From: Prostheceraeus crozeri
Lineage: Eukaryota > Platyhelminthes > Polycladida > Euryleptidae
Direction of reading: 5' to 3'
DNA length: 64,000 nt
Assembly (NCBI GenBank): GCA_907163375.1
Contig: CAJQUW010014388.1
Location: 412,167-476,166, forward strand
The notes beneath the pieces are model-generated. The model ran no database searches. It saw only the letters and a program-made list of their open reading frames with translations, and was not told the origin of the DNA. Shown in pieces: positions 34,605 through 46,278 of the stretch; the stretch's first letter is position 1, and each line of letters begins with the position of its first letter. The translations under genes were made by a program, and so were the position numbers.

Positions 34605-35106
34605 TAGTAACACATTTTGGATTATTTTGAAATGTAATTAAATTTTCTTTTGTTCTCCAGTCTACTACCATGAGACTGCTATTGTATAGATCTATATTTC
34701 AGTATGTAACATAATCTTTGATATTTAAGAATGATTCATGGAACTTAGTAGTAACACATTTTGGATTATTTTGAAATGTAATTAAATTTTCTTTTGTTCT
34801 CCAGTCTCATGGTAGTAGACTGACAATGTACAATTGTATGATAAGATTGATTGTTGTATTATTATATTTGATATTTAAGAATGATTCATGGAACTTAGTA
34901 GTAACACATTTTGGATTATTTTGAAATGTAATTAAATTTTCTTTTGTTCTCCAGTCTCATGGTAGTAGACTGACATTGTACAATTGTATGATAAGATTGA
35001 TTGTTGTATTATTATATTTGATATTTAAGAATGATTCATGGAACTTAGTAGTAACACATTTTGGATTATTTTGAAATGTAATTAAATTTTCTTTTGTTCT
35101 CCAGTC
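34605..35106. repeat. 150-bp tandem repeat interrupted by Transib
   Basis: Copies begin with AGTAGTAACACATTTTGG at 34605, 34747, 34897 and 35047, giving periods of 142, 150 and 150. The last copy is split by the Transib element and resumes at 37807-37876. In copy 1 the nine-base loop between CAGTCT and AGACTG is inverted relative to the others. Confidence 0.9.
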
Positions 35107-35166
35107 CACAGTGGGTCAAAACCCCGCAAAACGGGACAAAACCTTCTCCTCGGCTATGAGCATCTG

Positions 35167-35465
35167 TTGATAAAAAACTTAACATGCATTCCGACTAAAT
35201 CGATAGCGCCGAATTTAATGGTAATATTTTCCCATAGCAACGGTTGCTAGGGAGCCTATTTCTGCATAGCAACCAGAAAACCATGTTAGATATAGATATT
35301 AAAACTGTATGTACAAAACTCGCTGTTGAGCTGCTATCACAAGATATAAAAACTTGACATGAATTCTAACTAAATCGATAGCGCCGGATTTAATGATGTT
35401 TTCCCTTAACAACGGCTGCTAGGGGGCCTATTTCTGCATAGCAACCAGAAAACTGTGTTAGATGC
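35167..35465. repeat. Tandem duplication inside Transib
   Basis: Two copies of a roughly 120-bp block, starting near 35167 and 35345, share AAATCGATAGCGCCG and ATTTCTGCATAGCAACCAGAAAAC-like segments; the longer match is at 35254-35283 and 35429-35455. GCAACGGTTGCTAGG inside is itself an inverted motif. Confidence 0.75.
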
Positions 35466-35589
35466 ACCTTTGCGATTTTGTGTATAAAGCGTATTATATT
35501 CACTGACCGACACCATTCATGTAAAACCAATATTTTTGGAACAATTTTACTGTGTAGACTACAACATACGCACGGAAAATTTGATCAAT

Positions 35590-35880
35590 CAATCAAATCA
35601 AATCAAATCAAATCAAATGTAGCTCATTGGGCTCCTTTAGAAGGGAAAGTACATCTGATGACAAAGCCAATTTCCTTGTATTTCGATTATTGCGATAAGT
35701 TGCGATCAGGGGGTCCGAATTGCACAGCAACCTTCTCATGAAATCATTGTTTGCCGATGACCTTGATATCTTCCTCGGAAATTGTTCTCTGGAAATTAAA
35801 AAAAAGACTCTTTCATGCATCCGTAATAGCACAAGTATAATAATATTATTAACTAATTTCACAGACATTTTTAAGATTAA
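35590..35880 (+). pseudogene. Non-LTR reverse transcriptase fragment with AATCA repeat
   Basis: At about 35715-35850 the plus strand reads NLLMKSLFADDLDIFLGN, the F/Y-A-D-D catalytic motif of reverse transcriptases in a non-LTR-like context. A short AAATC microsatellite (35590-35619) precedes it. The fragment is too short to assign to a clade. Confidence 0.5.
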
Positions 35881-36119
35881 GAGCTCGTGCAGAAGCACAA
35901 CATGGCAATTTCGGAATTTCATCTATAGACATACCTGTATTTCTTGAAATATTTGGTTGAGGCCTCTTGCGCTTCTTCTGAGTACATCCCGAGAGGCAAA
36001 CTGCACACTTCTATGATTGCATGTCCGTGTAATAAGATTTTGTGTACTGATTGTGGCATGGGATACCATTTGTAATGTCGCGTGTAATATCTTGCTGTTT
36101 GAATGCAGTGCGATTTGAA

Positions 36120-37017
36120 TTATTCTGAGTCTATGTCAAAGTTGCATGAAATTGTGATGAGGATGACATGTAGTTTTTCGAGTAGTGTGCGATCAATCTG
36201 TAGGATTTCGGAAGCTACATTCGACTTTTGGAACACTCTTCTCGTACTGTCGCCGTCATTTGACGTTCCAGACCCTCCTGTTCGAGGTTGATCAACTACA
36301 AGACCCATTCTCTCTCGGAATTGTTTCTGAATTTCTTTTTTCTCTCTTCTACAGAACGTTTCTCGGCCAATGTTCTTGCCTGACATTTTTTGATCGGCAA
36401 TTTGTATGCAATATGCAACACAGTTTCAAAAAATCGTATCCACGCATGCAGGATCGAAATCCCGCATCTAAGATTGCTGATGTCATAAGCCTTTTTTAAC
36501 ATGCATGGTTTCGCAGTAGTTGATAACTGGATTTTAGTATGAGAGCTAGAGCCTCTTTTGGACTGGTCTGGTGTTCATCAGAAATCAAATTTCTCACTTC
36601 TCTAGCTTTTTCAGTGTTCTGTTCGATTGTTAATCTCTTGCTTGATGCGTATAAGAGTTCGTTTGAAGAATATTCACTCACAATACCCGTGACCTTTCGA
36701 TTTTTTGTCCTGGTAGACGTCGACTCAAATTCTACAGAGGGTCTTCCACCCTTACTTGTATTACCGGCACCACTCTTGAATAGCATTTCAGAAAGCCAGG
36801 ATTCATTTTGTTTTAGAAAAACATCCTTCGTTCTATTTGCCTTCTGCCATCTAATGCGCACCTTGTACATGAATTCAGTAATGACCTTATCGATATCATC
36901 AGGAAGTTGTAAGTTTGTCGTGTCTTTAATGTGTTGTGTCAATTGTGTTATTGCGTTTTCGCTTTGAATAGATGTCTTGTTATCAAAAAGGTAGGATACC
37001 AGGCTTTTCCTATCCAT
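36120..37017 (-). pseudogene. Transib transposase, catalytic middle missing
   Basis: An N-terminal part (37017-36496, 173 codons) starts MDRKSLVSYLFDN and contains GRPSVEFESTSTRTKNRK. After a break near 36490 the sequence resumes in other frames as ISILHAWIRFFETVLHI, then GLVVDQPRTGGSGTSNDGDS and the following helix. The second part resembles, from memory, a conserved segment in the C-terminal half of Transib transposases (LHA-IRFFE, then G-SNDGNTARRFF). The intervening part, which should contain the first catalytic acids, is absent, and there are frameshifts near 36340. The element could move only with a transposase supplied in trans. Confidence 0.7.
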
Positions 37018-37184
37018 ACCGAATGGTGGTTCAATCTGAAAGAATAAAAATCTTAATTAGGTTTCTCGAAGCTTTTTTTACGAATTATCACTACAATTGA
37101 TATGCAGCTATAGTGTTGTGAGTAGTAGTTGTTGTGACTTGATGAAAGATTCACCTGAAACGCTGCTGCATTATCGTGTCACAA

Positions 37185-37262
37185 GCATCGGTATGGAATA
37201 ACGGATAGTGCTTACGGTTTGCGTGTAGCAGGGATTGGGTTCGAACTCAATGAGCAACAAAG
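37185..37262 (+). repeat. tRNA-like unit within Transib
   Basis: GGATAGTGCTTACGG followed about 30 bases later by GGGTTCGAACTCA has the spacing of tRNA-type A and B boxes. Stem pairing is poor, so I read it as a SINE remnant. Confidence 0.4.
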
Positions 37263-37958
37263 ACGATCAATCATTGTGGTATAAAACGTTAATAGGCACT
37301 GCTTGGCAGAATATTTCTTCGTAATATTGTTTGGTATACTGAATTACATATCTTAAAGGTAATTTAAGGACGGAATTCGACAGAACTCAGAAAGCGCATA
37401 GTTTTTATGAATTTTAGTACATTTAACTAATCAATTACACATGCTGTTTTAGAGAAAACTAAGTTTTGTCTACTAAAAAATAATGAGAGCCTCCATTTAA
37501 CCACTCCGATTTAAAGAATTAACACATATGTTGACTAAACTAAAGTAAAAAAATGATCAAAATGATCACTTACCAACTGATTTATGGATGAGATCTCCAG
37601 GACCCAATCTGTAAACTTCACGAACCGAAACGTAATTTGAATACAACAGACAGATTTAAAATATTGTAAAATCAAAACGATTCAAACAAGTGAACCAAAA
37701 CTTATGCATATGTGCTAGACAGAACATCTGTAACAATAAATACAATGATTCAAGAAGAATTTCAAAAATCTTTTTTTGAGGTTTTGCCAGCTTCTGACCC
37801 ACTGTGCAGTCTCATGGTAGTAGACTGACATTGTACAATTGTATGATAAGATTGATTGTTGTATTATTATATTTGATGCAAAATACACTGCCGTTGTTTG
37901 TATTTTTCTGTACAAGAAGTAGACATTATTACAGTTATTGGAATTTATTTCATTTAAA

Positions 37959-38216
37959 ATGAATGATGAAAATCCGACAGTTATACTGAGTAATATAGGT
38001 GATATATTACCTCAGGTTAATAACATGACTGAGTTTTTAAAATTATACGACAAACAAACAACTACGTATTTCGATTTAAATAGAATTTCAGAAGATTGCA
38101 TTCAAAATATTTATTCAAAATATTTCTTTAAAAATGGAAGAAACAAAAGTGGAAGAAACCTCAACGGGGACGAAAATGGAAGAAACCACAAGAATATATC
38201 CTTCGTTATCATATGA
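37959..38216 (+). pseudogene. Paralogous N-terminal fragment of the Polinton protease gene
   Basis: The ATG at 37959 opens a frame with MTEFLKLYDKQTTTYFDL, clearly related to the start of the protease at 53196 (NEFLISYGTQTTKNFDL); the DNA is also similar across about 65 bases. The similarity stops after the FDL helix, none of the catalytic residues follow, and the frame runs on over the start of the next gene. It looks like a partial duplication from the other end of the element. It could instead be expressed as a short decoy-like peptide, but nothing supports that directly. Confidence 0.6.
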
Positions 38217-38908
38217 ACGTAGTTCTACTTTAATGGACATTGAAAAAATGAACAAAGAAAAACACAAAGATAGAGTTAGGTTATATGAAAGATAAGGAAT
38301 CTCAATTATTACTTAGACTAGAACATTATAAAAAATTAAGAAAGAGATGGAGTAAAGTTAAGAATGTAACACAAGGAATTGGCATATTCGTAACAATAAG
38401 TTTAGGTGCTTTAACAATTGTCATATCTTCAGGTGTTTTATTAATTCCAGTAGTTGCTACAGCTTTAACAGGTACGGGTGTTTTTGCAACTTCACTTGTT
38501 ACAATGTTAGATAAATCTTTAATAACTAAGAAACGAAAATCATTAAAAACTAAGCATTTACATATTAAAGAAGTCTATGACAACTTACACTACTACTTTC
38601 AAAGAGTATGTGATGATAATGTTATTACGTTAGATGAGATTGAAAAATTTGATCAAATAGTTAATGAAGTGAATCAAATATCATTTCAATTACAGTCAGA
38701 AAAAGTTGATGATAAGAATAAACAGGATGGCAAAATTTCGAGTGATGGTAAAATTTCTAATGAAGAAAATGACAAAATTTTTTTAGAAGAGCTAAAAACT
38801 TTAAGCGAAAATTTAAGCAAAACTTTATTAAACAAAACTTTAAACGAGAAAACTTCAAACGAAAAGATGCCAAACAACAAAGCAATAAAAAAATTATTTG
38901 TTCAGTAA
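38134..38908 (+). pseudogene. Two-helix membrane protein, frameshifted (copy 2)
   Basis: The ATG at 38134 begins MEETKVEETSTGTKMEETTR, with a short internal duplication relative to copy 1. Around 38277-38280 there is one more base than in copy 1 (GAGTTAGGTTA against GAGTACGTTA), so the start is out of frame with the remaining 207 codons from 38285. That remainder keeps both hydrophobic segments and the hydrophilic tail, which is longer than in copy 1 because of extra N-E-K-T/S repeats. Confidence 0.85.
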
Positions 38909-38963
38909 AATGTTTTTGCTGTATTCCAATGTTACCACAAAATTCAAATATTATATTTTAAAA

Positions 38964-39772
38964 ATGGATAAAATTAGAGCTGATAATTTTAAAAGAATTA
39001 AACAATTAGAAGAGTTAATAAAACAAAAAAATATTATGAAAGAAAATCATCTTCAACATAGAATGATAAAAGCTGGTATTCAATCTGATATGTTTGAAAA
39101 AATGCAGCAAACCGAGCACGTAAAAATTGATTTTGAAAAAACTATGAAACCATTTAAAACTCTTGAAAAAGAACTTACAAATAATGATAAACAAATTGAT
39201 ATAACAGATCCAGAGCACAAAACTATATTAGATGACTATGGATTACTAGAATCAAACATTAATAAGAAATTACCAAAATCTATGCAATTTGAACATTCTA
39301 TTTCATTTATAGATGGAAAAACAATACCTAGATTTTATCTCGGACAAAAAGAAATATTTCCACAACCTTTTCGAGGTTTAATTTTTTCACCAGATAAATC
39401 TCCTTTTAATTTAGATAGAAATTTTGTTGATCTTTTAAGAGGAGCAGATTTAAAAAATTATGCTGTAGATGATCTTATAAAATATAAAGCTATGTTAGAT
39501 AGAGTTGGTGCAGTAAAATCTCTTAGACGTTATAAACAATTAGAAAATTTATTATCAACGGGAGTTAAAGTAGGAAAAGGTTTAAAACTGAAACAATTGT
39601 ATTCTTACCAGATGATCCACAAGAATTACTAAATAGATTAAATATTTTAATATCTGCAATAAAAGAAGGACATAATTCTAGTTTCAATGAAATCCATGCT
39701 ATATTGAAAAGACTGTTAGAAAAGAAGATTCTAAATAAAGAGGATTATAAAAGTATAACCGGACATCTCTGA
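38964..39772 (+). pseudogene. Polinton conserved virion-type protein, frameshifted (copy 2)
   Basis: It is homologous to 3198-4034 and starts MDKIRADNFKRIKQ at 38964. It stays in frame to about 39590, where copy 2 lacks a lysine/glutamine-rich stretch present in copy 1 and shifts frame. The PDDPQELLNRL C-terminal helix continues in another frame. A 36-bp double-hairpin unit at 39758-39793 then replaces the last codons and supplies a stop at 39770-39772. Confidence 0.82.
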
Positions 39773-39793
39773 TGTCTTTAAGGGCTTCGCCCG
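39758..39793. repeat. 36-bp double-hairpin element inside a gene
   Basis: GACATC/GATGTC and GGGCTTCGCCC stems lie in a 36-bp unit flanked by TA (39756-39757, 39794-39795). Copy 1 of the gene reads through this point without it. It has the same length and layout as 6672-6707, in the opposite orientation. Confidence 0.85.
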
Positions 39794-39814
39794 TAGCTGA
39801 AATATGTTGTTTCT

Positions 39815-40025
39815 AATTTTTATCTATGATTTTTATCTATGATTTTTATTTATGATTTTTATCTATGATTTTTATCTATGATTTTTATCTATGATTTTTA
39901 TCTATGATTTTTATCTATGATTTTTATCTATGATTTTTATCTATGATTTTTATCTATGATTTTTATCTATGATTTTTATCTATGATTTTTATCTATGATT
40001 TTCATCTACGATTTTTATCTATAAT
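39815..40025. repeat. 13-bp minisatellite (GATTTTTATCTAT)n
   Basis: About 16 head-to-tail copies of a 13-bp unit lie between the virion-type gene and penton. The equivalent spacer in copy 1 is only about 40 bp, so the expansion happened in this copy or its lineage. Confidence 0.95.
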
Positions 40026-40050
40026 ATTTATTCAAAATTTTAACTAAAAA

Positions 40051-40839
40051 ATGTGTTCAGCAGATTTATACAAAATTAATAATCATTTAGAAAATCTAAC
40101 AGAAATTTTGGGTTCATAAAAATTTAGTACGACGTTAAAAATTATAACAACTACTTCATCACACACTTGTAATTTAGAACCCATTCTACATTTGGAACAA
40201 AATAAAAATTATCAAATTGCATTGACTAGTTTCTCTACATTTAACACTATTCAAAACGTTATCAAAGATGTGAATGACCAATTTAGATATTCTACTGATA
40301 AAGGCAAAACATGGAAAATACAAACTTTTCTTCCTGGTTCTTACGAAGTTGAATCAATATCAAATGAAATTAAGAGATATTTAGGTATACCATTTAAAGA
40401 TAAGAAACAATTACATTTTGCAGTTGAACCGGCAGTTAATAAATTTTCTCTTACTTTAGACGAAAATCATCAAGTTGATTTTAATCATGATAGATCATTG
40501 TCAAAGCTATTAGGATTTAATAAACAAACCTATAGTCAAGGTTATCATTTAGGTGAGAAGATTCCAAAAATAACTGAAATAAATTCAATTGTTGTACATT
40601 GTGACATTATTGAAGAAGGATATATAAATGGTAAGTTGTCAAATTTAATATTCAGTTTTCCAGCTTTTACTGTACCCATTGGTTATAGATTAAATGTAAT
40701 TCCACAAACATTAATATATTTCCCTATTACAAGAAAAACTATTAACAACATTAACATTAGAATCACTGATGAAAAAGGACAAGAAATAAATTTTGGAGGT
40801 GAAGAGATTATGATAGATCTTTTGGTTCGGGAGGTATAA
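40051..40839 (+). pseudogene. Polinton minor capsid protein (penton), premature stop (copy 2)
   Basis: The ATG at 40051 begins MCSADLYKINNHLENLTEIL; codon 23 is TAA (40117-40119) where copy 1 has TCA. Beyond it the same frame stays open to 40839 and encodes the complete jelly-roll core, more than 95 percent like copy 1 by eye. The gene is followed after 76 bases by the ATPase in the same direction. Confidence 0.87.
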
Positions 40840-40915
40840 ACTTCCACGCGAAGCTAGAGAAGTTTAATTTTCTTCTTCTTCTTTTGAAATAAAAATAAAA
40901 TTTTTTTATTAAGAA

Positions 40916-41686
40916 ATGAGTGAAGTACTACCATTAAATAAAAAAAAACTTAAATTTAATCATCATCCAAATTTATCTAATAAAGTTTTGTCAGTTATTT
41001 GTGGAAGATCAGGTTGTGGTAAAACGTATCTATTGTTTAAAATTTTAACGACTCCAAATTTTTTGGATTATAACAATCTTATAATTTATACAACAACAGC
41101 AGAGCAACCCGTCTATCAATTTTTAAAATATGGATTTGAAAATAATCTTAAAAAAACGGCAATTGCTTCATTATTCAAAGAATATGAGAAATCTGAAGAT
41201 GAAGAAGAAATAAGTTCGTGGTGTGAAGAAGCAGCAAAAAATAATCAGTTAGTTGAAACCAATAAAAATAAGCATATAAAGATACAATTAATAGATGATA
41301 GTGGTAATATGCAAGATCCTAGTAAACTAGATAAAACAATGAAACATTGTGTAATTTTTGATGATTGTGTTAATGATAGAAATCAGTCAGTTCAGAGAAA
41401 TTATTTCACAAGAGGTAGACATAATAACTGTAGTGTATTTTATTTAACACAAAGTATGTATTCATTAGACGGAAGTGTTATTAGAAAGAATGCAAATATA
41501 TTTATATTATTTGAAATAAATTCAAGAAACTTAAGTGATCTGTTAAGAGATTTATGTGTAAGAAATAAAGATGAATTTAAACAATCGTGTAACAATGCTT
41601 GGTCAAAAGATAATGGATTTATCACAATTAATATTGATAAAAAAATTCATGATAGAGTTATAGAAGATTTGTTTACTGAGCAATAA
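40916..41686 (+). CDS. Polinton genome packaging ATPase (256 aa, copy 2)
   Basis: The frame is intact from ATG 40916. Walker A is GRSGCGKT (residues 30-37), Walker B is VIFDDC (146-151), and RGRHNN...YLTQS (167-180) fits the downstream sensor/arginine region of A32-like FtsK/HerA packaging ATPases. Length is typical for the family. It would translocate the element's DNA into the capsid. It converges on the polymerase gene, whose stop lies 113 bases downstream on the other strand. It is one of two core genes of this element that still look functional. Confidence 0.93.
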   Translation: MSEVLPLNKKKLKFNHHPNLSNKVLSVICGRSGCGKTYLLFKILTTPNFLDYNNLIIYTTTAEQPVYQFLKYGFENNLKKTAIASLFKEYEKSEDEEEISSWCEEAAKNNQLVETNKNKHIKIQLIDDSGNMQDPSKLDKTMKHCVIFDDCVNDRNQSVQRNYFTRGRHNNCSVFYLTQSMYSLDGSVIRKNANIFILFEINSRNLSDLLRDLCVRNKDEFKQSCNNAWSKDNGFITINIDKKIHDRVIEDLFTEQ

Positions 41687-41798
41687 ATAATAAAATTTTT
41701 ATTCTAGACTGATTTAAATAATAAAAGAAGTTTTTCTAGACTGATTTAAGTAATAAAAAAATTTTTTCTAGACGGATTTAAATAATAATAAATAAACT

Positions 41799-44700
41799 TT
41801 AAAAAGGTGAAGTAGTTATTCCATCAGGTAAAATTTTTCTTTTATCATCAAATGGATCTAATGCTAATTTATGTTCTTCTTTTAAATACATTTTATGTTT
41901 TTTGAATTAAGTCTATAATTACATGCTGTTTTTATTTCATTATTAAATAATGCATTTTTATAATCTTGAAATGTTATTTGATTAGCCACTGATGCCTTTG
42001 AAATTCCTTTTAATGTTTTATGTGTTTTAATATTATTAGTTGTATCATAACAGTAACATTTAGATTTTAAAAATATAGCTTCTGTTATGAAATCTTCATT
42101 TCCTTCTAATTCATCTTTTACTTTACATAAATCAGAAGGATGAATAATATCTTTTATTTTATTAATTTCTTTATCTAGTGAAGAACCATATGGTACTGTT
42201 AATTCTAAGAAAATAGAATCGGTATCTGTAAAGTGTAATTTATAGTTTTTGCCATAAGCAGGTGCTAAATAATCATATATAAATTTATACATAAATAGTT
42301 TAGCTAATTCTAATATAGTGAATCCAATAAAATTAAACTTATCATGTTTTACGCTAATTCGACGTAAATGTACAGCACATAGTTCATCACTAAATCTAGT
42401 AGTTCTTTTATATGTAGGTTTCCTTGTTAAATTTTGAAACCTATCTTTATAATAAACTATTTCAATATTTTGTCTATTAAGCACATTTTCTAAAGTCTTA
42501 CCATAAAATGCATTATTCATTAATTTGAAGAACACGTTTCCAAAATCATCTTTATTTCTTTTAGCTATTTTACGTTTTTCAATATTGAACTCTATATAAT
42601 TTTTTAACCATTTAGATTTTTGATAAAATAGTTTTCGATATATTTTGGTTAGAATCATTCCATGTTCTAAATACCAATCTAGCATTCTTCCTTCAACAAC
42701 ATACTTTCCTTTATTACTTTGTGTTAACATAAGTTTTTTTGTTGGTCTGTATTTCTTAGGAATTATAGATTTTTGATAATCTGAAAAATCTTCTATATTG
42801 GGAATTTTGTTTTCGGGACAGAAAGGAAAATATTTTGTTTTATCTTTTATTTCATCAGGATATACTAAATCAACTTCATATATATAACCATGATTATAAT
42901 TTCCATCATATGTTTTTTGATAATCTAGAATATTACACCATGACATTTCACCTGTTGGTAATTCTTGTATCATGTAAGTCCTTCTATATTTTGATTAAAC
43001 AATTTTATAAACTGATCACTTTCTTCTGGAGATAAAGGTTTCATTATTCCATAATCATCAGGATTTACTTTTTTATTGTAACACTGTACATAACGATTGC
43101 CTAAAACTGATGAAACTCCACCTCTAATTCCAGATTCAAAAAATAATAATTTATCATATGTATTTTCTTTATAATGTTTAAGTTTAACATTTGTATGTTT
43201 TAATCCTGCTAACCATGTTAAACCTGGTGTAGAATAACAATAACATGGATCGATTCCGTAATATTCTAAACACATATCACGAAAGTTTTCAAAAAGATCA
43301 GCTAGTATTAATACATCTATCTGAAGATATTTCATTGTATAATCATACATTGTTTTACAATTTAACTCTCTCCAATTCTTTTCAGCTTCTGCATAGTCTT
43401 CTTTAGATAATTGTGAATGTTTTAATGTTGATTTAAATTTATTTATTGGAGGAAGTTGTTTTTCTTCCATAATTTTATTCACAGAATTAAAATCTCCAGT
43501 TATGTACTCATGCGGAAATATTCCTTTCAAAGGTTTTAAATTATATTTATATAATATTTTACATTGTTCAGATTTCAAAGTTTTTCCCATAACATCTAAT
43601 GAATAAGGAGTAAAAAATCTAAATGTATCTAAAATTCTAATACAACCTAATTGCATTGAAAAATATTCTTCTTCTGTTTTACATAGTACATTTATTTGTT
43701 GTTGTTGTAATTTTTCAGATGAAAAAAATCTTTCATTACTAGATGGAAATCATATTTAAAACCATTGTAGAAATATAGAGGAACAAAGTTATATTTAAAT
43801 TTATTAGCATTAAGATTACAAGAATTATGTGCTGCACCTCTATATAATCCATTTAGATGATCATGATCTTTTACCTTATCAAGATATCTACCTCTGCCAT
43901 TTTTATAATTTTTTGTAAATTCTTTTCCACAGTAATAACAATTTGTTTCATTAACAAAATTAATTTTTTCTTTTTCTGTTAATGGAAGCATTGGTATATT
44001 TGTTTCAAGTAATTGTGAAAAGCGACCTTGTAATTCTTCTACTTTCTTTGTAAACATTTCTGAACTATCTTAACCAAGTATTGAAAATATTCTGATTTAA
44101 ATAATTCAGGATAATTTGAGTGAATGTACATTCCCCAACATAATGGTTTTGTTCAAATAAATACTTTTCTTTACTTTGCTCAGATGTACTTTTTTCATAA
44201 TTATCATTTTCAGAATTATCATTTTCAGAATTATCATTATCAGAATCGGGCGAAGCCCTGGAAGACATCTCCGATGCCCCGTGCTTTTGTGTCATACTAA
44301 CATTACATGCTTCAAAATCACAATAAATAGTAAAGGGTACTTTATTTTTCAAATACCATTTATTATATTCTAAATAATCATCTTTTGGAAATGTGTTTCT
44401 GACTGCTTCATTTTGTTGGCAATTCTCAAAATGTCTATTCATTTCTTCTAAAGTTCTAAAACTTGTCATACATTGAAGACAGGGAAAATTAGGATTATCT
44501 GAAGTTTTTGTAAATATAGAAACATCTTTACACAATATAAAATGACCCTGATAATATAATAGATTCGCTTGTGCTGGTTGCTTTGTTTGTTTTAATTTTT
44601 CAAATTTATCTTTATATATTTCATGTGTTTCATCAATTTCTTTTGTAAGATTAAATGTATTTCGATGAAAATTTTGATTTAATATTTGTAGCTGATAACT

Positions 44701-46175
44701 ATATTCTTTATCATATTGTTCTTTATATTGCTGTTGACATTTTTTTAAAGATTCATTTATTTTTTGATTGGTTTCATTTTCTTCACTATTTAATTCTTTA
44801 TTGTCTTCATTATTTTCTTCATTTAATTTTTGAATCGTTTCTATCTTATTTTGATATTCATGGCCATATTCTTGTACTAATATTTTTGTTTGTTGTTGAT
44901 AATCTGTTTTACATTTTTGTAAACTTTCATTTAAATTTTGTAATTTTTGTTGATATTCTAAAGATAAAGATAAATAATCGGAATCATAATCATAATTATA
45001 ATTACGTCCTTTATAATTATTATGATTGATCATTATTGGTGATAATGTTTTAACAATTTGAAATTTTTCAGTACATATTATATTTCCTTGGTAAAAAATA
45101 TTATGATGCATGTAATTTCCTCTATCATTATATACTATTTCTGATTGACATAAATTTTTATTATTCAAATAAAATTTTTTTGAATCTGAGTAAAGTGGAG
45201 TAATTTTACCAATAGAAACATAATTCACATTTAATTCAAAAACATTTACTTCTATTAAATTTTTATTCTTTTGATGAAACTTTTTTCACCTATTATAACC
45301 ATATGGAAATTCATCTAAACCATCCGAAAGATCAAATTCCTTTATATATATTCTTCTTTATTATAATGACTTAGTCTTTCTTTATGATATTCTGCAGGAT
45401 GTAAATGTGCTATAATACTCCACAGAAAACGATAATCATCTTCATTTTTTATATTAATTATTTGTGGTGAACTGAAAGGTAAAGGAACATAACTACCACC
45501 AGTATTATTTTTATATTTATCAATTACTATTTTCTTAGATAGTATTTTAACAAATCTCCAACCAGATTCACGTAACTGGGCTTCAATTATACAATTTTCT
45601 AATTTAAGTATCATCGATTCAAATATGGGTTGTATATCATTTATATTATGAATTTCTTGTGAATTTGTAAAATGTCCTTGTATTATTTCTTCAGGAATTC
45701 CATCAGGTCCATTTTTTGCATAAAGTACTTCTACATTCATATAACATTTGAAAGATTTCTTAAATATATTATAAAAGTTGGTTAGAATATCAGAAAAAGT
45801 TTCATCGGTTTCATTATGTTCAACCGATTCATTAAATAAATATTTTATATCTGTTACAGCTTCATCGGTTCGTTCAGCTTCATCAAATTTATCAGTATCG
45901 CTAAATAAATATCTTCCATCTGGTAGGGTCTCATCTTCACTATTAAAAACTTTTTTATATTCCGAATGTGAATAATCATCAAACATTTTTTTAACTTTTA
46001 TATCAGTAGGCAATGTTTCTAGATAGTTTTTATAACTATTTAATTTTAATATATTTCCTTCATCAACTCGTTCTACATTTTGTAAATGCAATTTACTATT
46101 TAAATGAGATTGATAACTTCTTTTTGTTTGCAACTTTTTTTTACATAAGTTACAATAAAACTTGGTATTTTCCAT
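41799..46175 (-). pseudogene. Polinton protein-primed DNA polymerase B, multiply frameshifted (copy 2)
   Basis: The gene runs from ATG 46175 to a stop at 41799-41801, about 4.4 kb. It starts with a C2H2 finger (CNLCKKKLQTKRSYQSHLNS), then a region with GGSYVPLP and the helix DDYRFLWSIIAHLHPAEY that is typical of the N-terminal part of Polinton polymerases. A coiled coil, a second C2H2 finger, the DFE exonuclease motif, the endonuclease VII-like block and all polymerase motifs follow (KLMNNAFYG, DTDS). Breaks are visible at about 45340, an in-frame TGA at 45286-45288, and near 44060, 43690, 42970 and 41895. It shows what the missing 5' part of the copy 1 gene should look like. Confidence 0.92.
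44246..44282. repeat. Double-hairpin element inside polymerase linker
   Basis: GGGCGAAGCCC and GACATC/GATG stems of the same family as 6672 and 39758 lie in the low-complexity linker after Exo I. The frame stays open through it. Copy 1 has a degenerate relative at the matching place (about 449-482) and a different GC hairpin nearby (508-531). Confidence 0.8.
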
Positions 46176-46278
46176 TTTTTTTATTTTTTAAAGAAAAAAT
46201 TGTGTTTTAATTTTAGATATAAACATTTTAATATCAAGGTCTTGAGAGTTATTTTTTATTATTATATATTTCACGTTC

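Larger units (their letters stand above)
35107..37806 (-). mobile_element. Transib DNA transposon, internally deleted, 2.7 kb
   Basis: The termini CACAGTGGGTCA (35107) and TGACCCACTGTG (ending 37806) are inverted and flanked by CAGTC at 35102-35106 and 37807-37811. The unoccupied site survives in the neighbouring tandem repeats, which confirms the 5-bp duplication. Five-base targets and CACARTG-like ends are typical of Transib, the family related to RAG1. A broken Transib-type transposase lies at 36120-37017. Passenger debris includes a duplicated block (about 35167-35290 and 35345-35462), a reverse-transcriptase fragment and a tRNA-like unit. Confidence 0.8.

Noticed and set aside
39815..40025. 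CRISPR array
   Set aside because: The 13-bp units are directly tandem without spacers and the DNA is animal nuclear; it is a minisatellite.
44655..45029. A 124-codon plus-strand frame rich in Phe, Leu and His
   Set aside because: It is the antisense of the polymerase coiled-coil region; the composition is that of a reverse complement of a Lys/Gln/Glu-rich gene.
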